Positions 28,977 to 36,301 of a stretch of 64,000 bases of DNA are shown piece by piece. The stretch covers positions 124,001 through 188,000 of the forward strand of contig NZ_AWGD01000036.1 of assembly GCF_000495795.1 (NCBI RefSeq), given 5' to 3'. The number at the start of each line of letters is the position of its first letter. The stretch's first letter is position 1. Source of the DNA: Asticcacaulis sp. AC460 (lineage in GTDB: Bacteria; Pseudomonadota; Alphaproteobacteria; Caulobacterales; Caulobacteraceae). The notes beneath the pieces are model-generated. The model was not told the DNA's origin, searched no databases, and worked only from the letters and a program-made list of their open reading frames with translations. The position numbers were made by a program, and so were the translations under genes.

Positions 28977-29824
28977 TGTACCTGACCGGTCTGCCCGATC
29001 TGCTCGTCGAACCCGTGATCAAGGACGCTTTGCGGGAGGATCTCGGCCTGGCCGGCGACGTCACCGCCCAGGCGGTCATTGCCCCCAATGCCCGCTTCAA
29101 GGCCGAGTTCAAGGCGCGTGAGGAAGGTATCTCCGCCGGCATCGACTGCGCCCGCCTGGCCATATCGTTCATGGACCCGCAGGCGCGCTTCGAAATCCTG
29201 CTGCCGGATGGCAGCCAGGTTGCGCCCGGCGCGGTTATCGCACGCGTCGAAGGCAAGGCGCGCGCCATCCTGGCGGCCGAACGGGTGGCTTTGAACCTGC
29301 TGTGCCATCTGTCGGGCGTGGCCACCCTGACCTCAAAATATGTCGCGACCGTCGAAGGTCTGAAGACCAAGATCGCCTGTACGCGCAAGACCCTGCCGCT
29401 GTTGCGCGCCCTGCAGAAGCACGCGGTCAAATGCGGTGGCGGTCATAACCACCGCTACGGCCTGGACGACGCCATCCTGATCAAGGACAACCATATCGCC
29501 ATCTGCGGCGGCGTGGCCCAGGCGATGGAACGCGCCAAGGCCGGGGTCGGCCACACCATGAAGATCGAGATCGAGGTCGACTCGATCGCGCAACTGAAGC
29601 AGGCCCTGCCCTATGCGCCGGACGTGCTGCTGCTGGATAACTTCTCGATCGACATGTACGCCGAAGCCGTGAAACTGGCGGCAGGGAAGACCATTCTGGA
29701 AGCTTCGGGCGGGGTCAATCTCGATACGGTGCGGGCGATCGCCGAAGCGGGCGTGGATGTGATTTCGGTCGGGGCATTGACCCACTCGGCGCCGAACTTC
29801 GACATCGGGCTGGACGCGGTTTGA
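28976..29824 (+). CDS. nadC: Nicotinate-nucleotide pyrophosphorylase (carboxylating)
   Basis: 282 aa quinolinate phosphoribosyltransferase, the last step of the nadABC route. Motifs: EDLGLAGDVTA near the start, ACTRKTLPLLRALQKHAV (quinolinate-binding Arg/Lys/His), GGGHNHRYGLDDAILIKDNH, EIEVDSIAQ, LLDNF and EASGGVNLDT. Full length. The start overlaps the nadB stop (TGATG). A TA module begins 47 bases downstream. Confidence 0.97.
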   Translation: MYLTGLPDLLVEPVIKDALREDLGLAGDVTAQAVIAPNARFKAEFKAREEGISAGIDCARLAISFMDPQARFEILLPDGSQVAPGAVIARVEGKARAILAAERVALNLLCHLSGVATLTSKYVATVEGLKTKIACTRKTLPLLRALQKHAVKCGGGHNHRYGLDDAILIKDNHIAICGGVAQAMERAKAGVGHTMKIEIEVDSIAQLKQALPYAPDVLLLDNFSIDMYAEAVKLAAGKTILEASGGVNLDTVRAIAEAGVDVISVGALTHSAPNFDIGLDAV

Positions 29825-29841
29825 CGGCTGTCGCGAACCGC

Positions 29842-29864
29842 TGTACAATAATACGTACAATAGG
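29842..29864. promoter_or_regulatory. Operator candidate of the YefM/YoeB module
   Basis: TGTACAATA at 29842 and CGTACAATA at 29854 form a pair of half-sites 12 bases apart just before the antitoxin start. YefM-type antitoxins bind repeats with a TGTACA core, so autoregulation here is a reasonable inference. Confidence 0.5.
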
Positions 29865-29870
29865 TGCCCT

Positions 29871-30125
29871 ATGCGACATATCAGCTATTCTGCCTTTCGC
29901 GCCGACCTGGCCAATCAACTGGACAAGGTCAACGAAGACCACGCGCCGCTTCTGATCACCCGTCAGAACGGCGCGCCGGCTGTGGTCATGTCGTTGGAGG
30001 ATTTCTCGTCATGGCAGGAAACGATGTATCTGCGCTCCAGCCCGCGTAATGCCGAGCGTCTTGATGAAGCCATTCGGCAGTTGAATGCCGGCCTGGGTGA
30101 AACGCACGATCTGATCGAAGAATGA
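29871..30125 (+). CDS. yefM: Type II antitoxin, Phd/YefM family
   Basis: 84 aa. MRHISYSAFRADLANQLDKV is the DNA-binding N-terminal fold of Phd/YefM. APLLITRQNGAPAVVMSLEDFSSW is the family core, and the acidic C-terminal helix (ERLDEAIRQLNAG...) binds toxin. It neutralises the adjacent YoeB and represses the operon. Its stop overlaps the yoeB start by four bases (ATGA). Confidence 0.92.
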   Translation: MRHISYSAFRADLANQLDKVNEDHAPLLITRQNGAPAVVMSLEDFSSWQETMYLRSSPRNAERLDEAIRQLNAGLGETHDLIEE

Positions 30126-30376
30126 ACCTGAGCTTTGCTCCGACGGCGTGGGACGATTACCTGGACTGGCAGGCGACCGACAAGGCGCAACTGAAACGGA
30201 TCAATGCCCTGATCAAGGATGTGATACGATCACCTTTCGAAGGTATCGGCCAGCCGGAGCCCCTGAAGCATGACTGGTCAGGTTATTGGTCACGCCGCAT
30301 CGATCAGGAACATCGGCTGATTTATCGCGTTACCGACGATGCGATCCTGATCGCCCAGTGCCGGTTTCACTATTAG
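30122..30376 (+). CDS. yoeB: YoeB/Txe ribosome-dependent mRNA interferase
   Basis: 84 aa, RelE-like fold. LSFAPTAWDDYLDWQATDKA and KHDWSGYWSRRIDQEHRLIYRV are the YoeB signature, with the catalytic Glu/Arg/His set and the C-terminal RFHY. It cuts mRNA in the ribosomal A site when free of antitoxin. It ends in a four-base overlap with the convergent acyltransferase gene. Confidence 0.93.
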   Translation: MNLSFAPTAWDDYLDWQATDKAQLKRINALIKDVIRSPFEGIGQPEPLKHDWSGYWSRRIDQEHRLIYRVTDDAILIAQCRFHY

Positions 30377-31497
30377 ACGCCGCCGCGGACGAAGCTAAGC
30401 TTCGACACCCAGGCACTGAGCGGCTTGTCGACCACAGCGTCGAACAGGAAGGCCGTGATCATCGCCGCCAGCAGCGCGGTGGCCCACAAAGCCCACTGCG
30501 CGGCAAAGCCCAGGTCCAGCATGGCCACGACCTTGGGGGTCAGGCTGAACCACACGGCACCGACCAGGGAATGCACCAGAAACAGGGCGAACGAGGCCCG
30601 GCCCAGGCGTTGGCTGACCGGCATCTCGCGGAAGGTCACGGCGCCGGACACGGCCAGGACCGTGCCCAGCAGCGTCAGAATGACCGTGTCGAGTATCAGG
30701 TGGCGTGGCAGCAGAGCCAGCCCGACCGCCCCGGCCAGAGCGAAGGTAACCAACGGCCAGAACAACGCCTGACTAAGACGCAGGCTGGCTGTGGCGCGCT
30801 CGATCAGGTTGCCGAGAATGAACAGGGGTATGGCGCGCAGCAGGCCCCAGGCCAGGGGCAGGTCGGCGAAGGCATGTTTCGCTACGGTTTCGGCCAGGAT
30901 GTGCCCCATGGCCAGGACCGCGACGGCCACCCCGGCCAGGATGATCAGCGGCCGGTCGTGCACCCAGCGGGCATAGACGGCGAACAGGCCATAGCACACC
31001 AGCAGGGCGGACAAGGTCCAGGTCGGGATGTTCCAGGTCGGGGTGCCGATAATCCCCCAGCCATGGACCATGAAGGCCTGGGCGAACAGGGCGTTGAGGC
31101 CGTAGTGGTCGCCGTGGTTGGGCGGGAACCCCAGCAGCGTCGCCGTCACGATGAAGGCAGCGAAGGTCAGCAACACCACCACATGTGACGGCCATAGCCG
31201 GGCAAAACGCTTGAGAAAGAAGTGGGTCGGCCGCATCTGCGACCGGGTCAGGCGGTCGCCATAGGCGCGGGACAGCACGAAGCCCGACAGCATCAGGAAG
31301 AAGTCGGTGGCCAGCCAGCCCTGTTCGAAAATCGGGCTGACCAGGCGCAGATTGAGCGGCGCCGACGGACCGAAGTGGAACAGCAGGATAAAGGCCGCCG
31401 CCAGGAAACGCAGCACATCCAGGCTGGCGCCACCACGCCGCGCCGGTATATCGGCCGGCGCAACGGAGGACACGGAGGGAACGGACAGAGGCTTCAC
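30373..31497 (-). CDS. Acyltransferase family 3 (OafA/NodX-like) membrane protein
   Basis: 374 aa, about ten spans. SLDVLRFLAAAFILLFHFG at the N-terminus contains the catalytic His position, and DFFLMLSGFVLSRAYGDRL is the second conserved block. Members O-acetylate polysaccharides, lipids or peptidoglycan. Target unknown. The frame is open to 31623, but that runs through a terminator; the GTG at 31497 is the likely start, with moderate certainty. Confidence 0.82.
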   Translation of the reverse strand: MKPLSVPSVSSVAPADIPARRGGASLDVLRFLAAAFILLFHFGPSAPLNLRLVSPIFEQGWLATDFFLMLSGFVLSRAYGDRLTRSQMRPTHFFLKRFARLWPSHVVVLLTFAAFIVTATLLGFPPNHGDHYGLNALFAQAFMVHGWGIIGTPTWNIPTWTLSALLVCYGLFAVYARWVHDRPLIILAGVAVAVLAMGHILAETVAKHAFADLPLAWGLLRAIPLFILGNLIERATASLRLSQALFWPLVTFALAGAVGLALLPRHLILDTVILTLLGTVLAVSGAVTFREMPVSQRLGRASFALFLVHSLVGAVWFSLTPKVVAMLDLGFAAQWALWATALLAAMITAFLFDAVVDKPLSAWVSKLSFVRGGV

Positions 31498-31535
31498 TCT
31501 ACCCGCATACCGTATCCGCGTTAAGAAGCAGAAAA

Positions 31536-31560
31536 AAAGCCGCCTGGTGAGGCGGCTTTT
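31536..31560 (-). terminator. Rho-independent terminator of the DevBCA-like operon
   Basis: On the minus strand: AAAGCCGCC-tcacca-GGCGGCTTT followed by TTTT, five bases after the MFP gene stop. It lies ahead of the acyltransferase start on the same strand. Confidence 0.9.
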
Positions 31561-31564
31561 CGTC

Positions 31565-32545
31565 TTATTTCTTTGCCGGTTCGGCAGGCTTGGGCGCTTC
31601 GCGCTTGATGCCGGCCTTTTCACCCGCCTTCATGTACTTGACCAGGACACGCTGGCCGATCAGGAACGGCGTGCCGTCCGCCGACACAACCACCTCGACA
31701 ACGCGCTCGTCGCTGGCTTCGTTGCCGCTGTCCGACTTCAGCTTGCGCGCGCCGAAGGTCGCGGCGATGCGGATGACCTTGCCGACATAGGTCTTGGTCT
31801 GGTCGGCTTCGGGAATGATCTCGACCTCCTGGCCGACCGACACGTCCGGAATCGAGCTTTCGACGATTTCCGAACGGATAATGTGCGGCACGGCGGGCTC
31901 AAGGTCGAACATGGTAGACACGTTCAGGGTCGAGGCGCCGCCGCCCGGATTGGCATAGCGGCGGATAATCTTGCCGTCCATCGGGGCGCGGATAATGGTC
32001 AGGTCGAGATTATACTCGGCCTGGGCCAGTTGGGCGCGGGCCGTGGCGACCGCGGCCTGCTGGGTACCCAGGGTCGCCTGGGCGGTCGCGATGGCGTCGC
32101 GTGCCTGGTCAAGCTTTTGCTGCGCCACGAAGTTGGACGGCGCCAGCTTGGCGAGGCGATCATATTCACGTTGCGCCGTGGTGATGGTAACCTGGGTCAG
32201 GGCCAGTTGGCTTTCGGCCTGGTGGACCTGGGCGCGGGCGCTGTTCACCGCCAGCGCACTGTCGCGGTTTTCCTGGCGGGCCAGGATCTGCCCCTTGGTG
32301 ACGGTATCGCCTTCCTGGACCAGGACCTCTTCGACGATGCCAGCGCGGCGCGCGGCAACCTCGATGACGCCGCCCTCGACATCCACCTTGCCGTTGGCAA
32401 TGGCGGCATACGGGCTGGGGGGCGCCTTGACCTCGGCCTTAGGGTCGGCCTTGCCGCCCGGCGGCGGCATGTTGCACGCCGTGAGACCGGCAGTAACCGT
32501 CAGAACGACGGCAAGGGCGGTAGCGGAAACGAATTTGCGAGACAT
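31565..32545 (-). CDS. Membrane-fusion (HlyD/DevB-like) lipoprotein of an ABC exporter
   Basis: 326 aa. Signal peptide with lipobox LTAC (Cys ~24), so probably a lipid-anchored periplasmic adaptor. Lipoyl halves IEVAARRAGIVEEVLVQEGDTV and LTIIRAPMDGKIIRRYANPG flank a coiled-coil hairpin (~90-180). Third gene of an ATPase-permease-MFP set laid out like DevBCA exporters. Substrate unknown. Confidence 0.85.
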   Translation of the reverse strand: MSRKFVSATALAVVLTVTAGLTACNMPPPGGKADPKAEVKAPPSPYAAIANGKVDVEGGVIEVAARRAGIVEEVLVQEGDTVTKGQILARQENRDSALAVNSARAQVHQAESQLALTQVTITTAQREYDRLAKLAPSNFVAQQKLDQARDAIATAQATLGTQQAAVATARAQLAQAEYNLDLTIIRAPMDGKIIRRYANPGGGASTLNVSTMFDLEPAVPHIIRSEIVESSIPDVSVGQEVEIIPEADQTKTYVGKVIRIAATFGARKLKSDSGNEASDERVVEVVVSADGTPFLIGQRVLVKYMKAGEKAGIKREAPKPAEPAKK

Positions 32546-32570
32546 GATGCTTCTTTGTTTCTCTTCGATA

Positions 32571-33284
32571 TCAGGCGATTGAGGGCGGTTCCGAAATCAT
32601 AGTGTCGCTCAGAATCTTCCCGTCTTCCATGTGAATGACGCGGTCGGCATAGGCTTCGAGGCGCGGATCGTGGGTCACGACGATCACGGCGGCGCCGCGC
32701 TCCTTGGCGGCCTGGTGCAGCAGCTTGATCACGACCTGGCCGCTGACCGAGTCGAGCGCCGAGGTCGGTTCGTCGGCGAACAGCAGTTGCGGCATCTTGG
32801 CCAGCGCGCGCGCGATGGCGACCCGTTGCTTCTCACCGCCCGACAATTCCGCCGGCTTCTGGTTGAGGCGATGCCCCAGGCCGACCGATTCCAATGCCGC
32901 CACCGCGCGTTTGCGGACGTCGGCCTTGGGCACCTTACAGTATTTAAGCACCTGCTCGACCTGTTGTGTCGCGCTGAGGGCCGGGAACAGGTTGAACCCC
33001 TGGAAGATAAAGCCGCAATGGTCGAGACGGAACTTGTCGATCTTGCTCCGCTTCTTTTTCCACAGGCTTTCACCCAGGGCCAGGACCTCGCCTTCGTCAG
33101 GCTGCATCAGCCCCGAAAGGGCGGCGATCAGGGTCGACTTACCCGAACCCGACGGTCCCATGACCATGGTCACCTGGCCATGCCAGGCAGTGAAATCGAC
33201 ATTTTTCAACACCACCTGGCGTTGCTTGCCGATCTTGTAGCCTTTGGTGAGTTGTTTGGCGTCCAGGGCTAATTTTGCGCTCAT
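32571..33284 (-). CDS. ABC transporter ATPase (LolD/DevA-like)
   Basis: 237 aa. Walker A GPSGSGKST, Q-loop FIFQGFNLFPAL, signature LSGGEKQRVAIARAL, Walker B LLFADEPTSALD and His switch VTHD. The start at MSAKLALD (33284) overlaps the permease stop by four bases; the longer frame has no support. MacB/LolD/DevA type of mechanotransmission ABC system. Cytoplasmic subunit of the exporter. Confidence 0.93.
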   Translation of the reverse strand: MSAKLALDAKQLTKGYKIGKQRQVVLKNVDFTAWHGQVTMVMGPSGSGKSTLIAALSGLMQPDEGEVLALGESLWKKKRSKIDKFRLDHCGFIFQGFNLFPALSATQQVEQVLKYCKVPKADVRKRAVAALESVGLGHRLNQKPAELSGGEKQRVAIARALAKMPQLLFADEPTSALDSVSGQVVIKLLHQAAKERGAAVIVVTHDPRLEAYADRVIHMEDGKILSDTMISEPPSIA

Positions 33285-34411
33285 CGTAACAGGTCCGCGG
33301 GCTGGCTCTTTTTCAGGACGCCGAGCGATAACAGGCCCGACAGGACGGCGATGGTGAGCAACATGACACTGACCGCGATGATCGACCACAGCGGATAGAA
33401 CATGCCCAGGGCAAAAAACTTGGCCAGGTAGGTGACCCCTACCAGCAGGATGGCCGTCACGCCCAGGCCGGCGACGCCGACCCAGAAGCTGAGCTCCATG
33501 ATGACGAGGCGCAGGTTACCCATCGACACCCCCAGGGCGCGCAGGGATGCGAATTCCTTGATATTGGCCAGGATGGCGCCTTGCAGGGTTTGCCAGGTAA
33601 TGACGATACCGATGAAGACACCGACCACCAGCATGAAGCCCAGCATGATGACGATGAAGGCTTCCTTGAACATCGAAGCCTGATTGCGCTCCGACAGTTG
33701 TTCACGCGTCCAGGCCTTGAACTGCCCCTTGCCGATGACGTTCAGCTCCTTGGCGACCTGCTCAGCCTGAGACGGGTCGGAGATCTTCACCAGGATGGTG
33801 CCGACGCGCGGGCCTTCATCGGTAATGTAGGTCAGCTTGGCGGTCTGGCGCGACATGAAGACCATGGCGTTGAACATGCTGGGATAGTTGTCGACCGTCG
33901 CGCGGACGGTCACGGTCTTGCCGTTCAGGGTCGCCTTGTCACCGACCTTCACCCCCAGCTTGGCCAGGCTGGTGCGGTCGACGACGACACTGTAGGGCTC
34001 CTGCAGGGCGACGATGACGTTTTCCGGGAAATCGGTCGGCAGGGTCACCGCGTTTTCCATCGGGTCGACGACGATAACCTGGACCCCGTCCTTCTTGGAC
34101 GGCTGCTCCGGCGTAGGGAAGTTCGACCAGAAGGCCCAGTTCACCGAATAGGGCATGACTTCCTTCACCGCCGGGTGCTGATACAGCACGGGAATGTTGC
34201 GTCGCGGCTGCGTGGAGCCGAAACCCTCGGCATCGACGGGAAGGACCATCAGATTGGCCGGCGAACGGTCGATCGTGGCGGTAAAGCTCTTGCCGATACC
34301 CATGAACATGCCGACCATCGACATGACCAGCAGTCCGGCCACCGCGAGGGCGATGACGGCCGCCATGTAGCGCCGCCATTCATATATAAGTGTCGATAGG
34401 GCGAGGGACAT
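33281..34411 (-). CDS. ABC transporter permease, FtsX/DevC type
   Basis: 376 aa. One N-terminal span (~15-40), a large periplasmic domain (~45-260), then three spans at the C-terminus including FKEAFIVIMLGFMLVVGVFIGIV and a terminal SLGVLKKSQPADLLR. This is the MacB/DevC topology. First gene of the operon, followed by ATPase and MFP. Probable role is export of a lipid or small molecule across the envelope. Confidence 0.9.
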   Translation of the reverse strand: MSLALSTLIYEWRRYMAAVIALAVAGLLVMSMVGMFMGIGKSFTATIDRSPANLMVLPVDAEGFGSTQPRRNIPVLYQHPAVKEVMPYSVNWAFWSNFPTPEQPSKKDGVQVIVVDPMENAVTLPTDFPENVIVALQEPYSVVVDRTSLAKLGVKVGDKATLNGKTVTVRATVDNYPSMFNAMVFMSRQTAKLTYITDEGPRVGTILVKISDPSQAEQVAKELNVIGKGQFKAWTREQLSERNQASMFKEAFIVIMLGFMLVVGVFIGIVITWQTLQGAILANIKEFASLRALGVSMGNLRLVIMELSFWVGVAGLGVTAILLVGVTYLAKFFALGMFYPLWSIIAVSVMLLTIAVLSGLLSLGVLKKSQPADLLR

Positions 34412-34543
34412 AATACCACTTCAAACGGCACCTGAACGTGCAGGCGCACCTTTTACGAGTTTCTTATAAAGGTCTAATTAAATCATCGTAACTTGCGTTA
34501 CGAATTGGCAATGTTGCCGGGAAACCATAGCTGCCCCTTGTCA

Positions 34544-34570
34544 AAACCCGCAGTGTCGGACAGCGGGTTT
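34544..34570 (-). terminator. Hairpin after pgsA, probable terminator
   Basis: Stem AAACCCGC / GCGGGTTT with an 11-base loop, followed on the minus strand by a T-rich stretch (TTTTGAC). It lies 37 bases beyond the pgsA stop. Confidence 0.6.
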
Positions 34571-34606
34571 CGATAAGAGACTGTGGAATCTGAGAATTTG
34601 CGGCGA

Positions 34607-35227
34607 TTACAGTTCTTTTTTCGCCGCAATGAAATAAGCCAGACCGGACCAGAGGGTCACGACCATGGCAATCAGCAACAGACCGTAGGAAATCATATAG
34701 GCCTCATCCGTCCAGTCCAGTGGCAGGTTGAAGGCGGCCCAGCTCTGCGCCAGCAGCATGGCGCCCAGTGCGACGAGCTGGATGGTGGTCTTCGCCTTGC
34801 CGAGGAAAGTGACGGGAACCTTGACGCCCTTGCCCGCCGCCGTTTCGCGCAGGGCGCTGACGGCGAATTCGCGGAACAGAATAAAGGCTGCCGGCAGGGC
34901 GAAATAAGGATCGCCGGTATTGATGGTGAACAGGCCCAGAATGGTGCCGCAGACGAGAATTTTGTCGGCGATCGGGTCGAGAATGGCGCCCCACTGGCTT
35001 TCCGCGTTCAGCTTGCGCGCCAGGATGCCGTCGAACAGGTCGGTGAACGCGGCGATGACGAAAACGTAGAAGCCCCAACGCTGGAACGGTTCCATTGCGA
35101 CCGAATTGACGGCAAGAAAGGGAATGCCTCCCGCCGAAGCCGCCAGCAGGCAGAACATGATGATGCCGGCCACCAGCCGGATCATGGTCAGGATGTTGGG
35201 GATGGGGTTGACCTGCTCGCCTGTCAT
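34607..35227 (-). CDS. pgsA: CDP-diacylglycerol-glycerol-3-phosphate 3-phosphatidyltransferase
   Basis: 206 aa, about six spans. It makes phosphatidylglycerol phosphate, the committed step to PG and cardiolipin. The CDP-alcohol phosphotransferase motif is exact: D66-G67, A70-R71, G80, D84, D88 in DGILARKLNAESQWGAILDP. N-terminal NPIPNILTMIRLV is typical. The A/T-rich start region ends at a clean ATG. Confidence 0.95.
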   Translation of the reverse strand: MTGEQVNPIPNILTMIRLVAGIIMFCLLAASAGGIPFLAVNSVAMEPFQRWGFYVFVIAAFTDLFDGILARKLNAESQWGAILDPIADKILVCGTILGLFTINTGDPYFALPAAFILFREFAVSALRETAAGKGVKVPVTFLGKAKTTIQLVALGAMLLAQSWAAFNLPLDWTDEAYMISYGLLLIAMVVTLWSGLAYFIAAKKEL

Positions 35228-35325
35228 ATTACACGCCTTGCTTCAGTTGGCTCGCACGCGGGATAGCACGTTCCCGCCGCAATACCAGTGGATTTTGTTG
35301 CGGAAGAGGCTGACACCTGCTAGCA

Positions 35326-35344
35326 ATTGGCAATTATTGCCAAT
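35326..35344. promoter_or_regulatory. Operator palindrome of the ParDE module
   Basis: ATTGGCAA-tta-TTGCCAAT, perfect 8-bp arms, ending ten bases before the parD start. Position and symmetry fit an autoregulatory site for the ParD ribbon-helix-helix dimer. Confidence 0.7.
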
Positions 35345-35353
35345 GAGATACCC

Positions 35354-35626
35354 ATGCCAACGCGCAATATCAACCTGACGCCCCACTATGATGACCTTGT
35401 CGCCGACTATGTCACGAGCGGCCGCTATCAGAACGCCAGTGAAGTTATCCGCGAGGGACTTCGGCTTATGGAAGCGCGCGACGCCGAAATGACCGCCAGG
35501 CTCGAAGCCCTGCGTTCTGCCGTGGATGTCGGCATTGCGGACATCGAAGCCGGCCGGTTCCGTGAATTCGCCAGCGGCACCGAATTGTCAGCCTATCTTA
35601 AAGCCCGTCGGGCAGAGCCCAGGTGA
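35354..35626 (+). CDS. parD: ParD-family antitoxin (ribbon-helix-helix)
   Basis: 90 aa. The N-terminal TRNINLTPHYDDLVADYVTSGRY... with QNASEVIREGLRLMEARD is the ParD (CC2985-like) RHH fold. The C-terminal tail is flexible and binds toxin. ATG 35354 is preferred to the upstream 35327 start, which would overlap the operator. Overlaps parE by four bases (GTGA). Confidence 0.92.
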   Translation: MPTRNINLTPHYDDLVADYVTSGRYQNASEVIREGLRLMEARDAEMTARLEALRSAVDVGIADIEAGRFREFASGTELSAYLKARRAEPR

Positions 35627-35967
35627 CACACAGGCAATGGCAAATCAGGCTGACTGCACGGGCCGAATCCGACTTTCTCAATATTCTTGACTCGACAGCC
35701 GAACGGTTCGGCCCTCGCCAGGCAGACGTTTACGAAGATCATCTCCTGGCTGCCTTGAGGGCATTGGAAGACGGCACCGATATTCAGGGTCGGATAGAGC
35801 ATTCCGACATTCGTCCGGATGTGTTTGTGTATCGCGTTGCGCGGCGCGGCATACCGGCCCGGCATTTGATATGCTGCCGGGTTCTTGATGATCAGGTCAT
35901 TGAAATTCTCCGCATTCTCCATGATGCCATGGATTTGCCGCGTCACATACCTGCATCAGATCTTTGA
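35623..35967 (+). CDS. parE: ParE-family toxin
   Basis: 114 aa, RelE/ParE fold. WQIRLTARAESDFLNILDSTAERFG and DIRPDVFVYRVARRGIPARHLICCRVLDDQVIEILRILHDAMD-type pattern, ending PRH near the C-terminus as in ParE2. ParE toxins poison gyrase; other RelE-fold activities cannot be excluded. Starts with GTG overlapping the parD stop. A riboswitch begins 50 bases after its stop. Confidence 0.92.
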   Translation: MTHRQWQIRLTARAESDFLNILDSTAERFGPRQADVYEDHLLAALRALEDGTDIQGRIEHSDIRPDVFVYRVARRGIPARHLICCRVLDDQVIEILRILHDAMDLPRHIPASDL

Positions 35968-36016
35968 TTTTCCAGCGGCGCCCTTGACGCTATGCCTCCC
36001 CTCCTCTATCGCCGCC

Positions 36017-36178
36017 GCGTGCCGAAGGTGCTCCCGTCACGGCGGGAGAGAATAGGGAACCGGGTGTAAACCCCGGACTGTGCCCGCAACTGTAAGCGCC
36101 GAGCTGTCCGCATCGCCACCAAACCGGGAAGGCGCGGACCGCGTTCGAGGCGCAAGTCAGGAGACCTGCCCGCGGCTG
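36017..36178 (+). ncRNA. Cobalamin riboswitch
   Basis: All landmarks are present in order: GCCGAAGGTGCTCCC, then GGGAGAGAATAGGGAACCGG, then CCCGGACTGTGCCCGCAACTG and TAAGCG, and the B12-box region GGCGCAAGTCAGGAGACCTG, followed by CCCGCGGC. It precedes btuB by about 125 bases in the same direction. Known behaviour is to shut down expression of B12 uptake or synthesis genes when adenosylcobalamin is bound. Confidence 0.97.
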
Positions 36179-36248
36179 TCGTCCTTTGTTACCGCCGGGA
36201 CCAGCGGGACGAGCTCGGGAATCCCCTTGAGAGACGATGTGTTTGTCA

Positions 36249-36274
36249 GCCGCCGTGTTCGCACACGACGGCTT
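36249..36274 (+). promoter_or_regulatory. Hairpin between riboswitch and btuB (expression platform candidate)
   Basis: AGCCGcCGTGT-tcgc-ACACGaCGGCT, an 10-bp stem with one internal mismatch and a stable TTCG-type loop, followed by TTTCG. It lies 28 bases upstream of the btuB start. It could be a terminator-like or ribosome-site-masking element of the riboswitch. Confidence 0.55.
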
Positions 36275-36301
36275 TCGTCCCTGACTGAAAGACCGCTTAG
36301 A

